Shown one piece after another: positions 1-6,931 of a stretch of 10,559 nucleotides of DNA; position 1 is the first letter of the stretch, and each line of letters begins with the position of its first letter. Where the stretch lies: the NCBI GenBank assembly GCA_958415865.1, contig CATYZV010000034.1, positions 1 to 10,559 on the forward strand, written 5' to 3'. The notes under the pieces are model-generated. The model was not told where the DNA came from, searched no databases, and saw only the letters and a list, made by a program, of their open reading frames with translations. Both the position numbers and the translations under genes were made by a program. This DNA comes from an uncultured Selenomonadaceae bacterium. Lineage in GTDB: Bacteria > Bacillota > Negativicutes > Selenomonadales > Selenomonadaceae.

Positions 1-19
1 AAACTGGAGGATATAAGAG

Positions 20-1153
20 ATGTCAGGTAAAAACATTATTATCGTAACTGCCTCGATGGGAGCAGGCCATAATAAAGCTGCAAAGGCAGTTGCTGAAGCT
101 ATCAAACGCAAATATCCTGTGAATAAAGTCAACGTCATCGACTTCATGTCCACCGAAACGGCGTACATGAACAGCCTCGTTAAGGATATCTATTTGAAAA
201 TGCTGGATTATGTGCCTAATCTCTACGAGTTTTTTTACAAATTCACTGCCGGTTCCACCAAGACGAACACGGCTCAGACGTTATTTGCTCATGCCATGCG
301 CAAGGATATGCGCGCGCTGATTGAAAAGTATGAAGCTGATATCATAATCTGCACGCATCCGTTTCCCGGTGCTGCTGCGTCTTCGCTAAAGCAGTCGGGC
401 GGGCTTGATATACCGCTTGCCACCGTGATGACTGATTTCTGTATGCACCAGTTCTGGGTCAATAAGAATACCGATGTCTATTTCACCGCCAGCGAACAGA
501 TAAAACAAGCTTTGATGTCGGAAAATATATCTCAGGACAAGATATTTGCCACAGGCATTCCCATAAGCTACAAGTTCCGCCAGCCGTATGACAAAAAAGC
601 TCTATTGGAAAAATTCAAGCTCGATGGCTCTAAGCCCATAATACTGATGATGGGCGGCGGTCTGGGCATGGGCGGCGTAAAAGACGCGCTGATGCAGATC
701 GAAAAACTGCAAAAGCAGCTGCAGATCCTCGTCGTAACGGGTGCCAATGTATCGCTTTGGTCGGAGATTAACGAATACGCTCAGACGCAGCAGTCCAAGC
801 ACAAGATAATCGTCTGGGGCTACTCGCACAACATTCAGGAACTCATGGCAGTATCGACGTTTTTGATCAGCAAGCCCGGCGCGCTGACCATCAGCGAGGC
901 TCTCGCCATGGAACTGCCGATGGTGCTGCACAATCCTATTCCGGGGCCGGAAGCCGACAACGCCAAGTTCATAGCTGGACAAGGTGCCGCCGTCTGGGTC
1001 AAGCACGAAGACACGATGGATGCCGTCGTCAGAGAACTGCTGTCGGATGCTACCATCCTGCCTCAGCTGCGCAAGGGAGCGCAGAAATTGAGAAAGCCGC
1101 TTGCCGCTGACGATGTAGCCGACACCATCGCCGCCAAGTTCGGGCTGGATTAA
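20..1153 (+). CDS. Processive diacylglycerol glycosyltransferase, MGDG synthase/UgtP family
   Basis: This 377-residue protein matches the GT28-type MGDG synthase/UgtP family. Family members transfer a sugar from a UDP-sugar to diacylglycerol at the cytoplasmic face of the membrane, making glycolipids. The N-terminal domain opens with TASMGAGHNKAA (residues 10-21; GAGH 14-17 is the family signature) and includes MTDF at 137-140. The C-terminal nucleotide-sugar domain has the glycine loop MGGGLGMGG (211-219), SKPGALTISEALAMELP (284-300) and PGPEADNA (309-316). The length is typical and there is no signal peptide. The ATG follows GGAGG (6-10) by 9 bases. The stop is only 16 bases before the divIC-like gene, so the two are probably co-transcribed from a promoter outside the window. 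The sugar (glucose or galactose) and the number of sugars added cannot be read from the sequence. The family call is firm; the exact activity is not. Confidence 0.9.
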   Translation: MSGKNIIIVTASMGAGHNKAAKAVAEAIKRKYPVNKVNVIDFMSTETAYMNSLVKDIYLKMLDYVPNLYEFFYKFTAGSTKTNTAQTLFAHAMRKDMRALIEKYEADIIICTHPFPGAAASSLKQSGGLDIPLATVMTDFCMHQFWVNKNTDVYFTASEQIKQALMSENISQDKIFATGIPISYKFRQPYDKKALLEKFKLDGSKPIILMMGGGLGMGGVKDALMQIEKLQKQLQILVVTGANVSLWSEINEYAQTQQSKHKIIVWGYSHNIQELMAVSTFLISKPGALTISEALAMELPMVLHNPIPGPEADNAKFIAGQGAAVWVKHEDTMDAVVRELLSDATILPQLRKGAQKLRKPLAADDVADTIAAKFGLD

Positions 1154-1169
1154 TCACAAGGAGACTGCA

Positions 1170-1484
1170 ATGAGAAAATTCTTAGATAAAATCGTGGTGT
1201 GCGTCTTTTTGGCGATGATGGGCTATATGCTGGTGATCATCGTCCAGCAGGAAGTCTATTTGAGTGAAATCGGGCAGGAAACCTCTGTCGCTCAAGAACG
1301 GCTCAACAAAGCCACAGAGATGAACAACGCGCTCAAGCAGGAAAAGGAAAACCTCGATAAGCCGGAATACATCGAAAAAATAGCGCGCGAAGAACTGGGC
1401 ATGACAAAGCCCGGTGAAGTGCCGTATATATCTTCTGATGAGCCTGCCGAAGACAGTGCAGAAAATTCCCCTGAAAATAAATAA
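1170..1484 (+). CDS. divIC: Septum formation initiator family protein (DivIC/FtsB-like)
   Basis: This 104-residue bitopic membrane protein has the DivIC/FtsB layout: a short basic N-terminus, one membrane helix (about 8-26), a heptad-like coiled coil (about 30-63), then the conserved motif PEYIEKIAREELGMTKPGEV (65-84) and a loose acidic tail (88-104). Family members form a complex with FtsL and DivIB/FtsQ outside the membrane, which helps activate septal cell-wall synthesis. The ATG follows AAGGAG (1158-1163) by 6 bases. The gene sits directly before the S1-domain gene, the order seen around divIC in B. subtilis, which supports the DivIC assignment. No GC-rich terminator follows, so some transcription may run into the next gene, although that gene has its own promoter. 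Confidence 0.9.
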   Translation: MRKFLDKIVVCVFLAMMGYMLVIIVQQEVYLSEIGQETSVAQERLNKATEMNNALKQEKENLDKPEYIEKIAREELGMTKPGEVPYISSDEPAEDSAENSPENK

Positions 1485-1503
1485 CATATTAATATTGATT
1501 GTA

Positions 1504-1533
1504 TTGACACTTTTTGCAAGGCAAGGGTATAAT
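1504..1533 (+). promoter_or_regulatory. Consensus sigma-70/sigma-A promoter for the S1-domain gene
   Basis: A perfect -35 hexamer TTGACA (1504-1509) and a perfect -10 hexamer TATAAT (1528-1533) are separated by 18 bases. Transcription would start near 1540, giving a leader of about 40 bases before the start codon. Both boxes match consensus fully, so strong and constitutive expression is expected (inference). Confidence 0.85.
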
Positions 1534-1578
1534 AAGAAAAGTTTATAGTTATTATTTTAAGGAGGAAACATAAAGAGC

Positions 1579-2034
1579 ATGTCAATTGAAGTTGGCAATA
1601 TCTTAGAAGGTGTGGTAACAGGTATTACCAAATTCGGCGCATTCGTTGAATTACCCGGCGGAAAAGTTGGTTTGGTACATATTTCAGAAGTTGCAGATGT
1701 TTATGTCAAGGATGTAAACGACTTTCTAAAAGAAAAAGACAAGGTCAAAGTAAAAGTCTTGAGCGTAGATGACCATGGAAAGATCGGTTTATCCATCAAA
1801 CAGCTGCAGGAAAAGAAACCGGAAGAAAAGAGTGCCCGTCCCGCACAGGCAGGTAATTTCCGCTCTGCTCCTCGTAGACAGTACAACAATGATTTTCGCA
1901 GACATGCGCACAGCGCATCCTTTGAAGATAAATTATCAAAATTCCTCAAAGACAGCGATGAAAAGCTCACAGACCTGCGCCGCAAGACGGACTCCAAGCG
2001 CGGTGGACGCGGCGGCGGACGCAAATACGAATAA
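1579..2034 (+). CDS. S1 RNA-binding domain protein, YabR/general stress protein 13-like
   Basis: This is a 151-residue protein with one N-terminal S1 (OB-fold) domain (about 4-75). Typical S1 features are EGVVTGITKFGAFVEL (10-25), VGLVHISEV (30-38) and GKIGLSIKQL (67-76). The rest is a basic, low-complexity tail with a short helical stretch (SFEDKLSKFLKDSDEKLTDL, 114-133) ending in an RGGRGGGRK cluster that probably contacts RNA. Its position after divIC corresponds to yabR of B. subtilis; proteins of this type are thought to associate with ribosomes or RNA, but a precise role is not settled. The ATG lies 13 bases after AAGGAGG (1559-1565), a longer gap than usual. Its own consensus promoter (1504-1533) and terminator (2042-2068) make it a single-gene transcription unit. 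Confidence 0.9.
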   Translation: MSIEVGNILEGVVTGITKFGAFVELPGGKVGLVHISEVADVYVKDVNDFLKEKDKVKVKVLSVDDHGKIGLSIKQLQEKKPEEKSARPAQAGNFRSAPRRQYNNDFRRHAHSASFEDKLSKFLKDSDEKLTDLRRKTDSKRGGRGGGRKYE

Positions 2035-2041
2035 AAAATGG

Positions 2042-2068
2042 AAGCACTCTTTTTTAAGAGTGCTTTTT
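2042..2068 (+). terminator. Rho-independent terminator after the S1-domain gene
   Basis: A perfect 10-base stem (2042-2051 with 2056-2065), a 4-base loop and a run of T (2064-2068) begin 8 bases after the stop codon. This closes the S1-gene transcript just 49 bases before tilS. Confidence 0.9.
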
Positions 2069-2104
2069 GTGCTTATATGCTCAGGGACTAATCTATGAAA
2101 AATC

Positions 2105-2109
2105 AGGAG
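2105..2109 (+). promoter_or_regulatory. Ribosome binding site that fixes a TTG start for tilS
   Basis: AGGAG at 2105-2109 lies 8 bases before the in-frame TTG at 2118. The reading frame stays open further upstream, but that part runs back into the terminator hairpin at 2042-2068 and has no comparable site. Confidence 0.7.
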
Positions 2110-2117
2110 AAAATAAT

Positions 2118-3527
2118 TTGCTGAGTGAAAACATTCTCGCCAAAGTAGAAGATTTCTGCCGCGCAAATAATCTGCTGCGCCATTCTCAGATATTGCTGAT
2201 AGCCTGCTCCGGCGGCCCTGATTCTCTGGCTCTCGCCGACATCTTCTGCCGCTTGCAGGAAAAATACGATTTGACGCTGCATATAGCTCATGCTGAACAC
2301 GGCATACGCGGAGCATCTTCGCTCGCTGATGCTGCCTTTGTAGAAAATTTTTGCCAAGAACGTAAATTGCCGTTTCACATTCGGCACTTAAACGTGCCGT
2401 CATTTGCAAAAGAGCACAAGCTGTCAGAAGAAACGGCCGCACGAAGGCTGCGCTACGATTTTCTGCGCACCGTGGCAAAAGAGATTCATGCCGACGGTAT
2501 CGTTACGGCACACCATCTGAACGACCAGGCGGAAACGGTGCTTCAGCACCTTCTGCGCGGTGCAGGGCCTCAGGGACTCAGCGGCATGAAGCCCGTCAGC
2601 GGCGATATCCTGCGCCCGTTTCTCTGCCTCTACCGCGCTGAGATAGAGGCTTATTGCAGTGAAAGGCAGCTGAAGCCGCGCCACGATGATACGAATCTCT
2701 GCACGTGCTACGAGCGCAACCGCATACGGCTGGAGCTTATGCCTCAGCTGGAAAAGTACAACGGCAAAGCCGCCGCAGCCATCTGCCGCAGTGCCCGGCT
2801 CATAGCGGATGAACACGATTTCATAATTGAATACGCCAAGAGCCGCACAGCTGAGCTTAGCTGCAAAAAAGACGGTGCTGTCAGCTTATCAATAGAAAAG
2901 CTGCAGGGTGAACATCTGAGCATCCGCCGGGAAATCTACCGTCAAGCGATTTCTGAAATGACTTCTTCGCTGGCGGATATAACGTTCGAGCATATCGAGA
3001 AAATAGATTCTTTCCTCTACGACGGACATACCGGTGCGCTGCTCCAGCTGCCCGGAGGCATCAGGATAACGCGCAGCTATGAAATTTTAAAAATTTTTCC
3101 GGCTGCTAAAGAAGGTAATACGCCTGTATCAGCTGAATATAATATAGTGGCATCCGTAAACGGCTCGACGCTTCTGCCCGGCGGCTTTGTCCTGAGCATC
3201 CGCCCCGTGGAAAGTATTTTCCCTGTCAAGGGACGCGATACTATCTTCATCGACGCTGACAAGATAGCAGGGCGGCTGATCGTCCGCAATCGCCGCAGGG
3301 GAGATAAAATCACGCCCAAGGGCATGAGCGGCAGCAAAAAGATAAAGGATATATTGATAGACAGCAAAATACCGGCAGAACGGCGAGATCTCGTTCCGCT
3401 GGTCTGCGACGATATGGGCATCATCTGGCTGTCAGGCATCCGTCAGGATGCACGCTGCGTGCCCGAAAAGACGAGCAGCAGCATATGGCAGCTGCAAATA
3501 AATAAAACAACAAAAAATTTAGATTAG
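2118..3527 (+). CDS. tilS: tRNA(Ile)-lysidine synthetase TilS
   Basis: TilS attaches lysine to C34 of the CAU-anticodon tRNA-Ile using ATP, so that the tRNA reads AUA as isoleucine; this is essential in nearly all bacteria. With the TTG start the protein is 469 residues, normal for the family. The PP-loop ATP-binding motif SGGPDS is at 31-36. TAHHLNDQAETVLQHLLRG (130-148) and RHDDTNLCTCYERNRIR (188-204) are further N-terminal-domain motifs, and a TilS_C-type domain (about 386-458) contains RNRRRGDKITPKG and KKIKDILIDSKIP. The start is placed at TTG 2118 because AGGAG precedes it by 8 bases; there is no suitable ATG or GTG. The stop overlaps the ribosome binding site of hpt, so the two are surely co-transcribed. 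No clear promoter lies between the preceding terminator and tilS. Confidence 0.93.
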   Translation: MLSENILAKVEDFCRANNLLRHSQILLIACSGGPDSLALADIFCRLQEKYDLTLHIAHAEHGIRGASSLADAAFVENFCQERKLPFHIRHLNVPSFAKEHKLSEETAARRLRYDFLRTVAKEIHADGIVTAHHLNDQAETVLQHLLRGAGPQGLSGMKPVSGDILRPFLCLYRAEIEAYCSERQLKPRHDDTNLCTCYERNRIRLELMPQLEKYNGKAAAAICRSARLIADEHDFIIEYAKSRTAELSCKKDGAVSLSIEKLQGEHLSIRREIYRQAISEMTSSLADITFEHIEKIDSFLYDGHTGALLQLPGGIRITRSYEILKIFPAAKEGNTPVSAEYNIVASVNGSTLLPGGFVLSIRPVESIFPVKGRDTIFIDADKIAGRLIVRNRRRGDKITPKGMSGSKKIKDILIDSKIPAERRDLVPLVCDDMGIIWLSGIRQDARCVPEKTSSSIWQLQINKTTKNLD

Positions 3528-3541
3528 GTGGTAATATTAAA

Positions 3542-4096
3542 ATGACTGCAAACCCTATGGACAACGACATTAAATCTATACTTTTCACGGAAGAAGAGCT
3601 CAAACAGTGCGTGCAGAAAATCGCCGATGAAATCAACCGCGATTATGCCGGCAAGGAAATCTACGCTATCGGCATCTTAAAAGGCGCGATCATCTTCTAC
3701 AGCGATCTCGTCCGCGCTATCAAGGTCCCTGTCGCTTTTGACTTCATGGCGGCATCCAGCTACGGCAAAGGCACGAGCAGCAGCGGTCAGGTCAAAATAT
3801 TAAAAGACCTCGATTTCAGCATCGAAGGCAAGCACGTCATAATAGTTGAAGATATCGTCGACTCCGGGCTTACGCTGTCGTATCTGCTGCGCAATATGAA
3901 ATCGCGCCATCCGGCAAGCGTAAAGCTCTGCGCCCTGCTCAACAAGCCGAGCCGCCGCGAAGTCGATGTCAAAGTAGACTATGTAGGCTACGACGTGCCC
4001 AATGAATTTCTCGTCGGCTACGGCCTCGACTACGACAGCCGCTACCGCAATCTGCCTTACATCGGTATCTTGAAGCCGGAAGTATATACTAAATAA
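3542..4096 (+). CDS. hpt: Hypoxanthine phosphoribosyltransferase
   Basis: This 184-residue purine salvage enzyme converts hypoxanthine or guanine plus PRPP to IMP or GMP in the cytoplasm. The PRPP-binding loop VIIVEDIVDSGLTL (99-112) carries the two acidic residues E103-D104. Other family marks are GILKGAIIFYSDL (44-56), SSYGKGTSSSG (72-82) and the base-binding C-terminal stretch VGYDVPNEFLVGYGLDY (148-164). The ATG at 3542 is 10 bases after AGGTGG (3526-3531), which overlaps the tilS stop; a second ATG at 3557 is too far from this site. The tilS-hpt-ftsH order is conserved in Bacillota, and in B. subtilis the TilS and HprT proteins are reported to act together on ftsH expression, which makes this neighbourhood worth noting. 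Confidence 0.95.
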   Translation: MTANPMDNDIKSILFTEEELKQCVQKIADEINRDYAGKEIYAIGILKGAIIFYSDLVRAIKVPVAFDFMAASSYGKGTSSSGQVKILKDLDFSIEGKHVIIVEDIVDSGLTLSYLLRNMKSRHPASVKLCALLNKPSRREVDVKVDYVGYDVPNEFLVGYGLDYDSRYRNLPYIGILKPEVYTK

Positions 4097-4113
4097 ACAA
4101 TATCTAAATCGTA

Positions 4114-4143
4114 TTGTTAAATAACCCGGTTATATGATATAAT
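4114..4143 (+). promoter_or_regulatory. Extended -10 promoter for ftsH, flanked by AT-rich inverted repeats
   Basis: A perfect -10 TATAAT (4138-4143) is preceded by TGA (4135-4137), forming an extended -10 element. A partial -35 TTGTTA (4114-4119) lies 18 bases upstream. A 6-base inverted repeat (ACAATA 4097-4102 with TATTGT 4112-4117) overlaps the -35, and another (CTATAA 4150-4155 with TTATAG 4158-4163) lies at the expected transcript start. These repeats could be operators or chance in AT-rich DNA. Confidence 0.7.
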
Positions 4144-4174
4144 TAGGAACTATAAAATTATAGATATTTGCTGT

Positions 4175-4181
4175 GAGGAGG
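4175..4181 (+). promoter_or_regulatory. Ribosome binding site that fixes a TTG start for ftsH
   Basis: GAGGAGG at 4175-4181 is a near-perfect Shine-Dalgarno sequence 7 bases before TTG 4189. The frame from this TTG gives the expected short cytoplasmic N-terminus before the first FtsH membrane helix. Confidence 0.8.
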
Positions 4182-4188
4182 CACTCGA

Positions 4189-6156
4189 TTGAATAAATTT
4201 TTGCGCAATGTAGGCTTCTACCTGCTGATCATTCTCATCGCAATAACTGTAATAGACCATTTCTCTGTAGACAACAGCAATAAACAGGAAATAAACTATA
4301 CAGAATTTGTGAAACAGGTAGATGATAAAAACGTATCCAAAGTCGTCATTCAGAACAACAACATCAAAGGCACGCTGAGCGACGGCACCGAATTCACGAC
4401 CATAACGCCGGGCTACCCCAACGGCGATGAAAATCTGGTCAAGACGCTGCAGGCAAACGGCGTAGAGATCAAAGCTGAAAATCCGCCGGAAACTCCGTGG
4501 TGGATGACGCTGTTCTCTTCTCTTCTGCCTATGATCCTTCTGATCGCTGTATGGTTCTTCATAATGCAGCAGTCGCAGGGCGGCGGCAGCCGAGTGATGT
4601 CGTTCGGCAAGAGCCGTGCCAAGATGATGGGCGATAAAGTCAAGGTTACTTTCAGCGACGTAGCCGGTGCTGACGAAGCAAAACAGGAACTGGCAGAAGT
4701 CGTAGAATTCCTGAAGCATCCGAAGAAGTTCAACGATATCGGCGCGCATATCCCCAAAGGCGTGCTGCTGTTCGGTCCTCCGGGCACAGGCAAGACGCTG
4801 CTCGCCAAGGCTGTAGCCGGTGAAGCAGGCGTTCCATTCTTCACTATCAGCGGCTCCGACTTCGTAGAAATGTTCGTCGGCGTCGGCGCATCGCGCGTGC
4901 GCGACCTGTTTGAACAGGCTAAGAAAAACGCGCCGTGCATCGTGTTCATCGACGAAATCGATGCCGTGGGACGCCAGCGCGGCGCAGGCCTCGGCGGCGG
5001 GCACGATGAACGCGAGCAGACGCTCAACCAGCTGCTCGTCGAAATGGACGGCTTTGCTGCCAATGAAGGCATCATAATCATCGCAGCTACCAACCGCCCC
5101 GATATCCTCGACCCGGCACTTTTGCGCCCCGGACGCTTTGACCGCCAGATCGTAGTCGACAGACCCGACGTGCGCGGACGCGAAGCGATTCTAAAGGTTC
5201 ATACCAAGGGCAAGCCGATTGAAGAAAATGTAAATCTCAACGTGCTGGCACGCCGCACTCCCGGCTTCACCGGTGCGGATTTGAGCAACCTCGTAAATGA
5301 AGCGGCACTGCTTTCGGCACGCCGCAATAGAAAAACCATCTCGATGAATGCTCTGGAAGATTCCATCGAACGCGTAATCGCTGGCCCTGAACGCAAGTCC
5401 AAGGTCATCAGCGACCGCGAAAAACGCCTGACGGCTTACCATGAAGGCGGCCATGCTTTGATCGGGCTGCTGCTGCCCAATGCTGACCCCGTGCACAAGG
5501 TTACGATCATACCGCGCGGACGCGCCGGCGGCTACACGCTGATGCTCCCGAAGGAAGACCGCTCGTACGCAACGCGCGGTGAACTGCTCGACCGTCTCAA
5601 GACGATGCTCGGCGGCCGTGTCGCTGAAGAAGTGGTGCTCAAGGAAATCAGCACCGGTGCTTCTAACGATATTCAGCAGGCATCCTCCCTCGTGCGCAGC
5701 ATGATCACGCAGTACGGCATGAGCGATGTGCTCGGCCCTATCTCGTTCGGCGAAGGCCAGGACCATCAGGTATTCCTCGGACGCGACCTCAACAATCAGC
5801 GCAATTACAGCGAAGATGTAGCCTGCGAAATCGACAAGGAAGTGCGCCGCTACATCGAAGAAGCATATGAAGAATGCCGCCGCCTGCTCGTTGAAAATAT
5901 CGACAAGCTGCACCTGATCGCCAAGGCATTGATCGAAAAAGAAACGCTCCAGGCTGAAGAACTTCAGCAGATTATGAAGACCGGCAGCTTAGAGGGCATC
6001 TGCGACATTCAGGAAGAAAAACCGGAGCCGGCACCGATTGAGGCTCCGACAGCTGAAGCTGCTCCTGCCGATAAAAGCACTGAAGCCGAAGAAAAACCGG
6101 CTGAAGAAAAAGTAAAAGACGAGGATCTCGTTCATTCCATGCCGAATAAAGCATAA
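4189..6156 (+). CDS. ftsH: ATP-dependent zinc metalloprotease FtsH
   Basis: FtsH is a membrane-anchored hexameric AAA protease that degrades misfolded membrane proteins and short-lived regulators. This 655-residue copy is complete: membrane helix 1 (about 9-25), an extracytoplasmic loop (about 26-103), helix 2 (about 106-126), and an AAA domain with Walker A GPPGTGKT (196-203), Walker B IVFIDE (251-256) and the second region of homology [20 protein letters not shown] (300-319). The protease domain has HEGGH (418-422; zinc ligands H418 and H422, catalytic E419) and the third ligand D494 in GASNDI. The last 50 residues or so are a low-complexity Glu/Ala/Pro tail, common but unconserved. The TTG start is supported by GAGGAGG 7 bases upstream. 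It has its own promoter (4114-4143) and terminator (6172-6213). Confidence 0.97.
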   Translation: MNKFLRNVGFYLLIILIAITVIDHFSVDNSNKQEINYTEFVKQVDDKNVSKVVIQNNNIKGTLSDGTEFTTITPGYPNGDENLVKTLQANGVEIKAENPPETPWWMTLFSSLLPMILLIAVWFFIMQQSQGGGSRVMSFGKSRAKMMGDKVKVTFSDVAGADEAKQELAEVVEFLKHPKKFNDIGAHIPKGVLLFGPPGTGKTLLAKAVAGEAGVPFFTISGSDFVEMFVGVGASRVRDLFEQAKKNAPCIVFIDEIDAVGRQRGAGLGGGHDEREQTLNQLLVEMDGFAANEGIIIIAATNRPDILDPALLRPGRFDRQIVVDRPDVRGREAILKVHTKGKPIEENVNLNVLARRTPGFTGADLSNLVNEAALLSARRNRKTISMNALEDSIERVIAGPERKSKVISDREKRLTAYHEGGHALIGLLLPNADPVHKVTIIPRGRAGGYTLMLPKEDRSYATRGELLDRLKTMLGGRVAEEVVLKEISTGASNDIQQASSLVRSMITQYGMSDVLGPISFGEGQDHQVFLGRDLNNQRNYSEDVACEIDKEVRRYIEEAYEECRRLLVENIDKLHLIAKALIEKETLQAEELQQIMKTGSLEGICDIQEEKPEPAPIEAPTAEAAPADKSTEAEEKPAEEKVKDEDLVHSMPNKA

Positions 6157-6171
6157 AATTTAAAAATACCT

Positions 6172-6213
6172 AGAACCGCAGTAAATGATTGCCATTTGAC
6201 TGCGGTTCTTTTT
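6172..6213 (+). terminator. Rho-independent terminator after ftsH
   Basis: A perfect 11-base stem (6172-6182 with 6199-6209) is extended after a single bulged G (6198) by an inner 5-base stem (6183-6187 with 6193-6197), with a T run at 6209-6213. It ends only 16 bases before the start codon of the response regulator gene. Confidence 0.92.
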
Positions 6214-6216
6214 GTA

Positions 6217-6224
6217 AAAGGTGG
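6217..6224 (+). promoter_or_regulatory. Ribosome binding site that fixes the response regulator start
   Basis: AAAGGTGG at 6217-6224 is 5 bases before ATG 6230. An in-frame GTG at 6221 lies inside this site and so cannot be the start. Confidence 0.7.
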
Positions 6225-6229
6225 ATTAT

Positions 6230-6931
6230 ATGAATGATGTAAAGCTGCTGATAGTCGACGACAACAGGCAGATAGTTTCCATACTGGAAGACTACGCTAA
6301 AAAGGAAGGATACAGCGTAATAAAGTCGTTTGACGGGCAGATCGCAATAGAATTATTCGAGCGCGAACAGCCCGATTTGATACTGCTTGATGTCATGCTG
6401 CCCCGCATCGACGGCTTTGGCGTATGCCGCCGAATCCGCAGCAAGTCAAATGTTCCCATCATAATGGTAACGGCGCGCGGCGAAGACTACGACAAAATAA
6501 TGGGGCTGGAGATCGGTGCAGATGATTACATCGTCAAGCCTTTTTCGCCGGGCGAGGTCATGGCACGCATCAAGGCAGTGCTGCGCCGCCTGCCTCCCGC
6601 CAAAAAGCAGAATGTACTGCACTGCTGTAATCTGCTGCTGAACTTAGATGAATTCACGGCAAGGATAGATGATGAAGTGATTCCGCTGACGCATAAAGAA
6701 TTCGATATCCTATGGACATTGGCGAGCCACAAAAATCGCGCATTTTCACGCAGCAGCCTGCTCGATATGCTCTGGGGCTACGATTACTGCGGAGACAGCA
6801 GGACAGTGGACACGCACATAAGGCGGCTGCGGGCTAAATTGTCCGCTAAGGCGCATGAGGGCTGGGAGATAAAAACCATCTGGGGCGTAGGCTATAAATT
6901 TGAGGAATACAGCGATGGCGAAGCTGTTTAA
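6230..6931 (+). CDS. Two-component response regulator, OmpR/PhoB family
   Basis: This is a 233-residue DNA-binding response regulator. The receiver domain (about 4-118) has the acidic pair D10-D11, the phosphoacceptor D54 in LLDVMLPRIDGF, the switch residue T81 and the conserved K103 in VKPFSPGE. The winged-helix output domain (about 135-228) has the usual PLTHKEFDIL, a recognition region RTVDTHIRRLRAKL and the closing WGVGYKF. It is expected to bind direct repeats near its target promoters when phosphorylated by the kinase encoded next, whose start overlaps this gene by 17 bases. No promoter is visible between the ftsH terminator and this gene, so expression may rely on readthrough or on a promoter buried in the end of ftsH. 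The stimulus is unknown; the promoter at 8385-8413 is an obvious candidate target. Confidence 0.93.
   Translation: MNDVKLLIVDDNRQIVSILEDYAKKEGYSVIKSFDGQIAIELFEREQPDLILLDVMLPRIDGFGVCRRIRSKSNVPIIMVTARGEDYDKIMGLEIGADDYIVKPFSPGEVMARIKAVLRRLPPAKKQNVLHCCNLLLNLDEFTARIDDEVIPLTHKEFDILWTLASHKNRAFSRSSLLDMLWGYDYCGDSRTVDTHIRRLRAKLSAKAHEGWEIKTIWGVGYKFEEYSDGEAV

Noticed and set aside
1936..2478. Antisense open frame of about 180 codons across the end of the S1 gene and start of tilS
   Set aside because: It crosses the terminator and two genes on the other strand, and its translation is low-complexity and resembles no protein family.
4150..5004. Long antisense open frame (about 284 codons) opposite the 5' half of ftsH
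   Set aside because: It lies antisense to conserved FtsH motifs, has no ribosome binding site or recognisable domain, and is explained by the codon bias of the sense gene. The same applies to antisense frames at 5191-5913 and 4413-5093.
6221..6229. Upstream GTG as a start for the response regulator
   Set aside because: The GTG is part of the Shine-Dalgarno sequence that serves ATG 6230.
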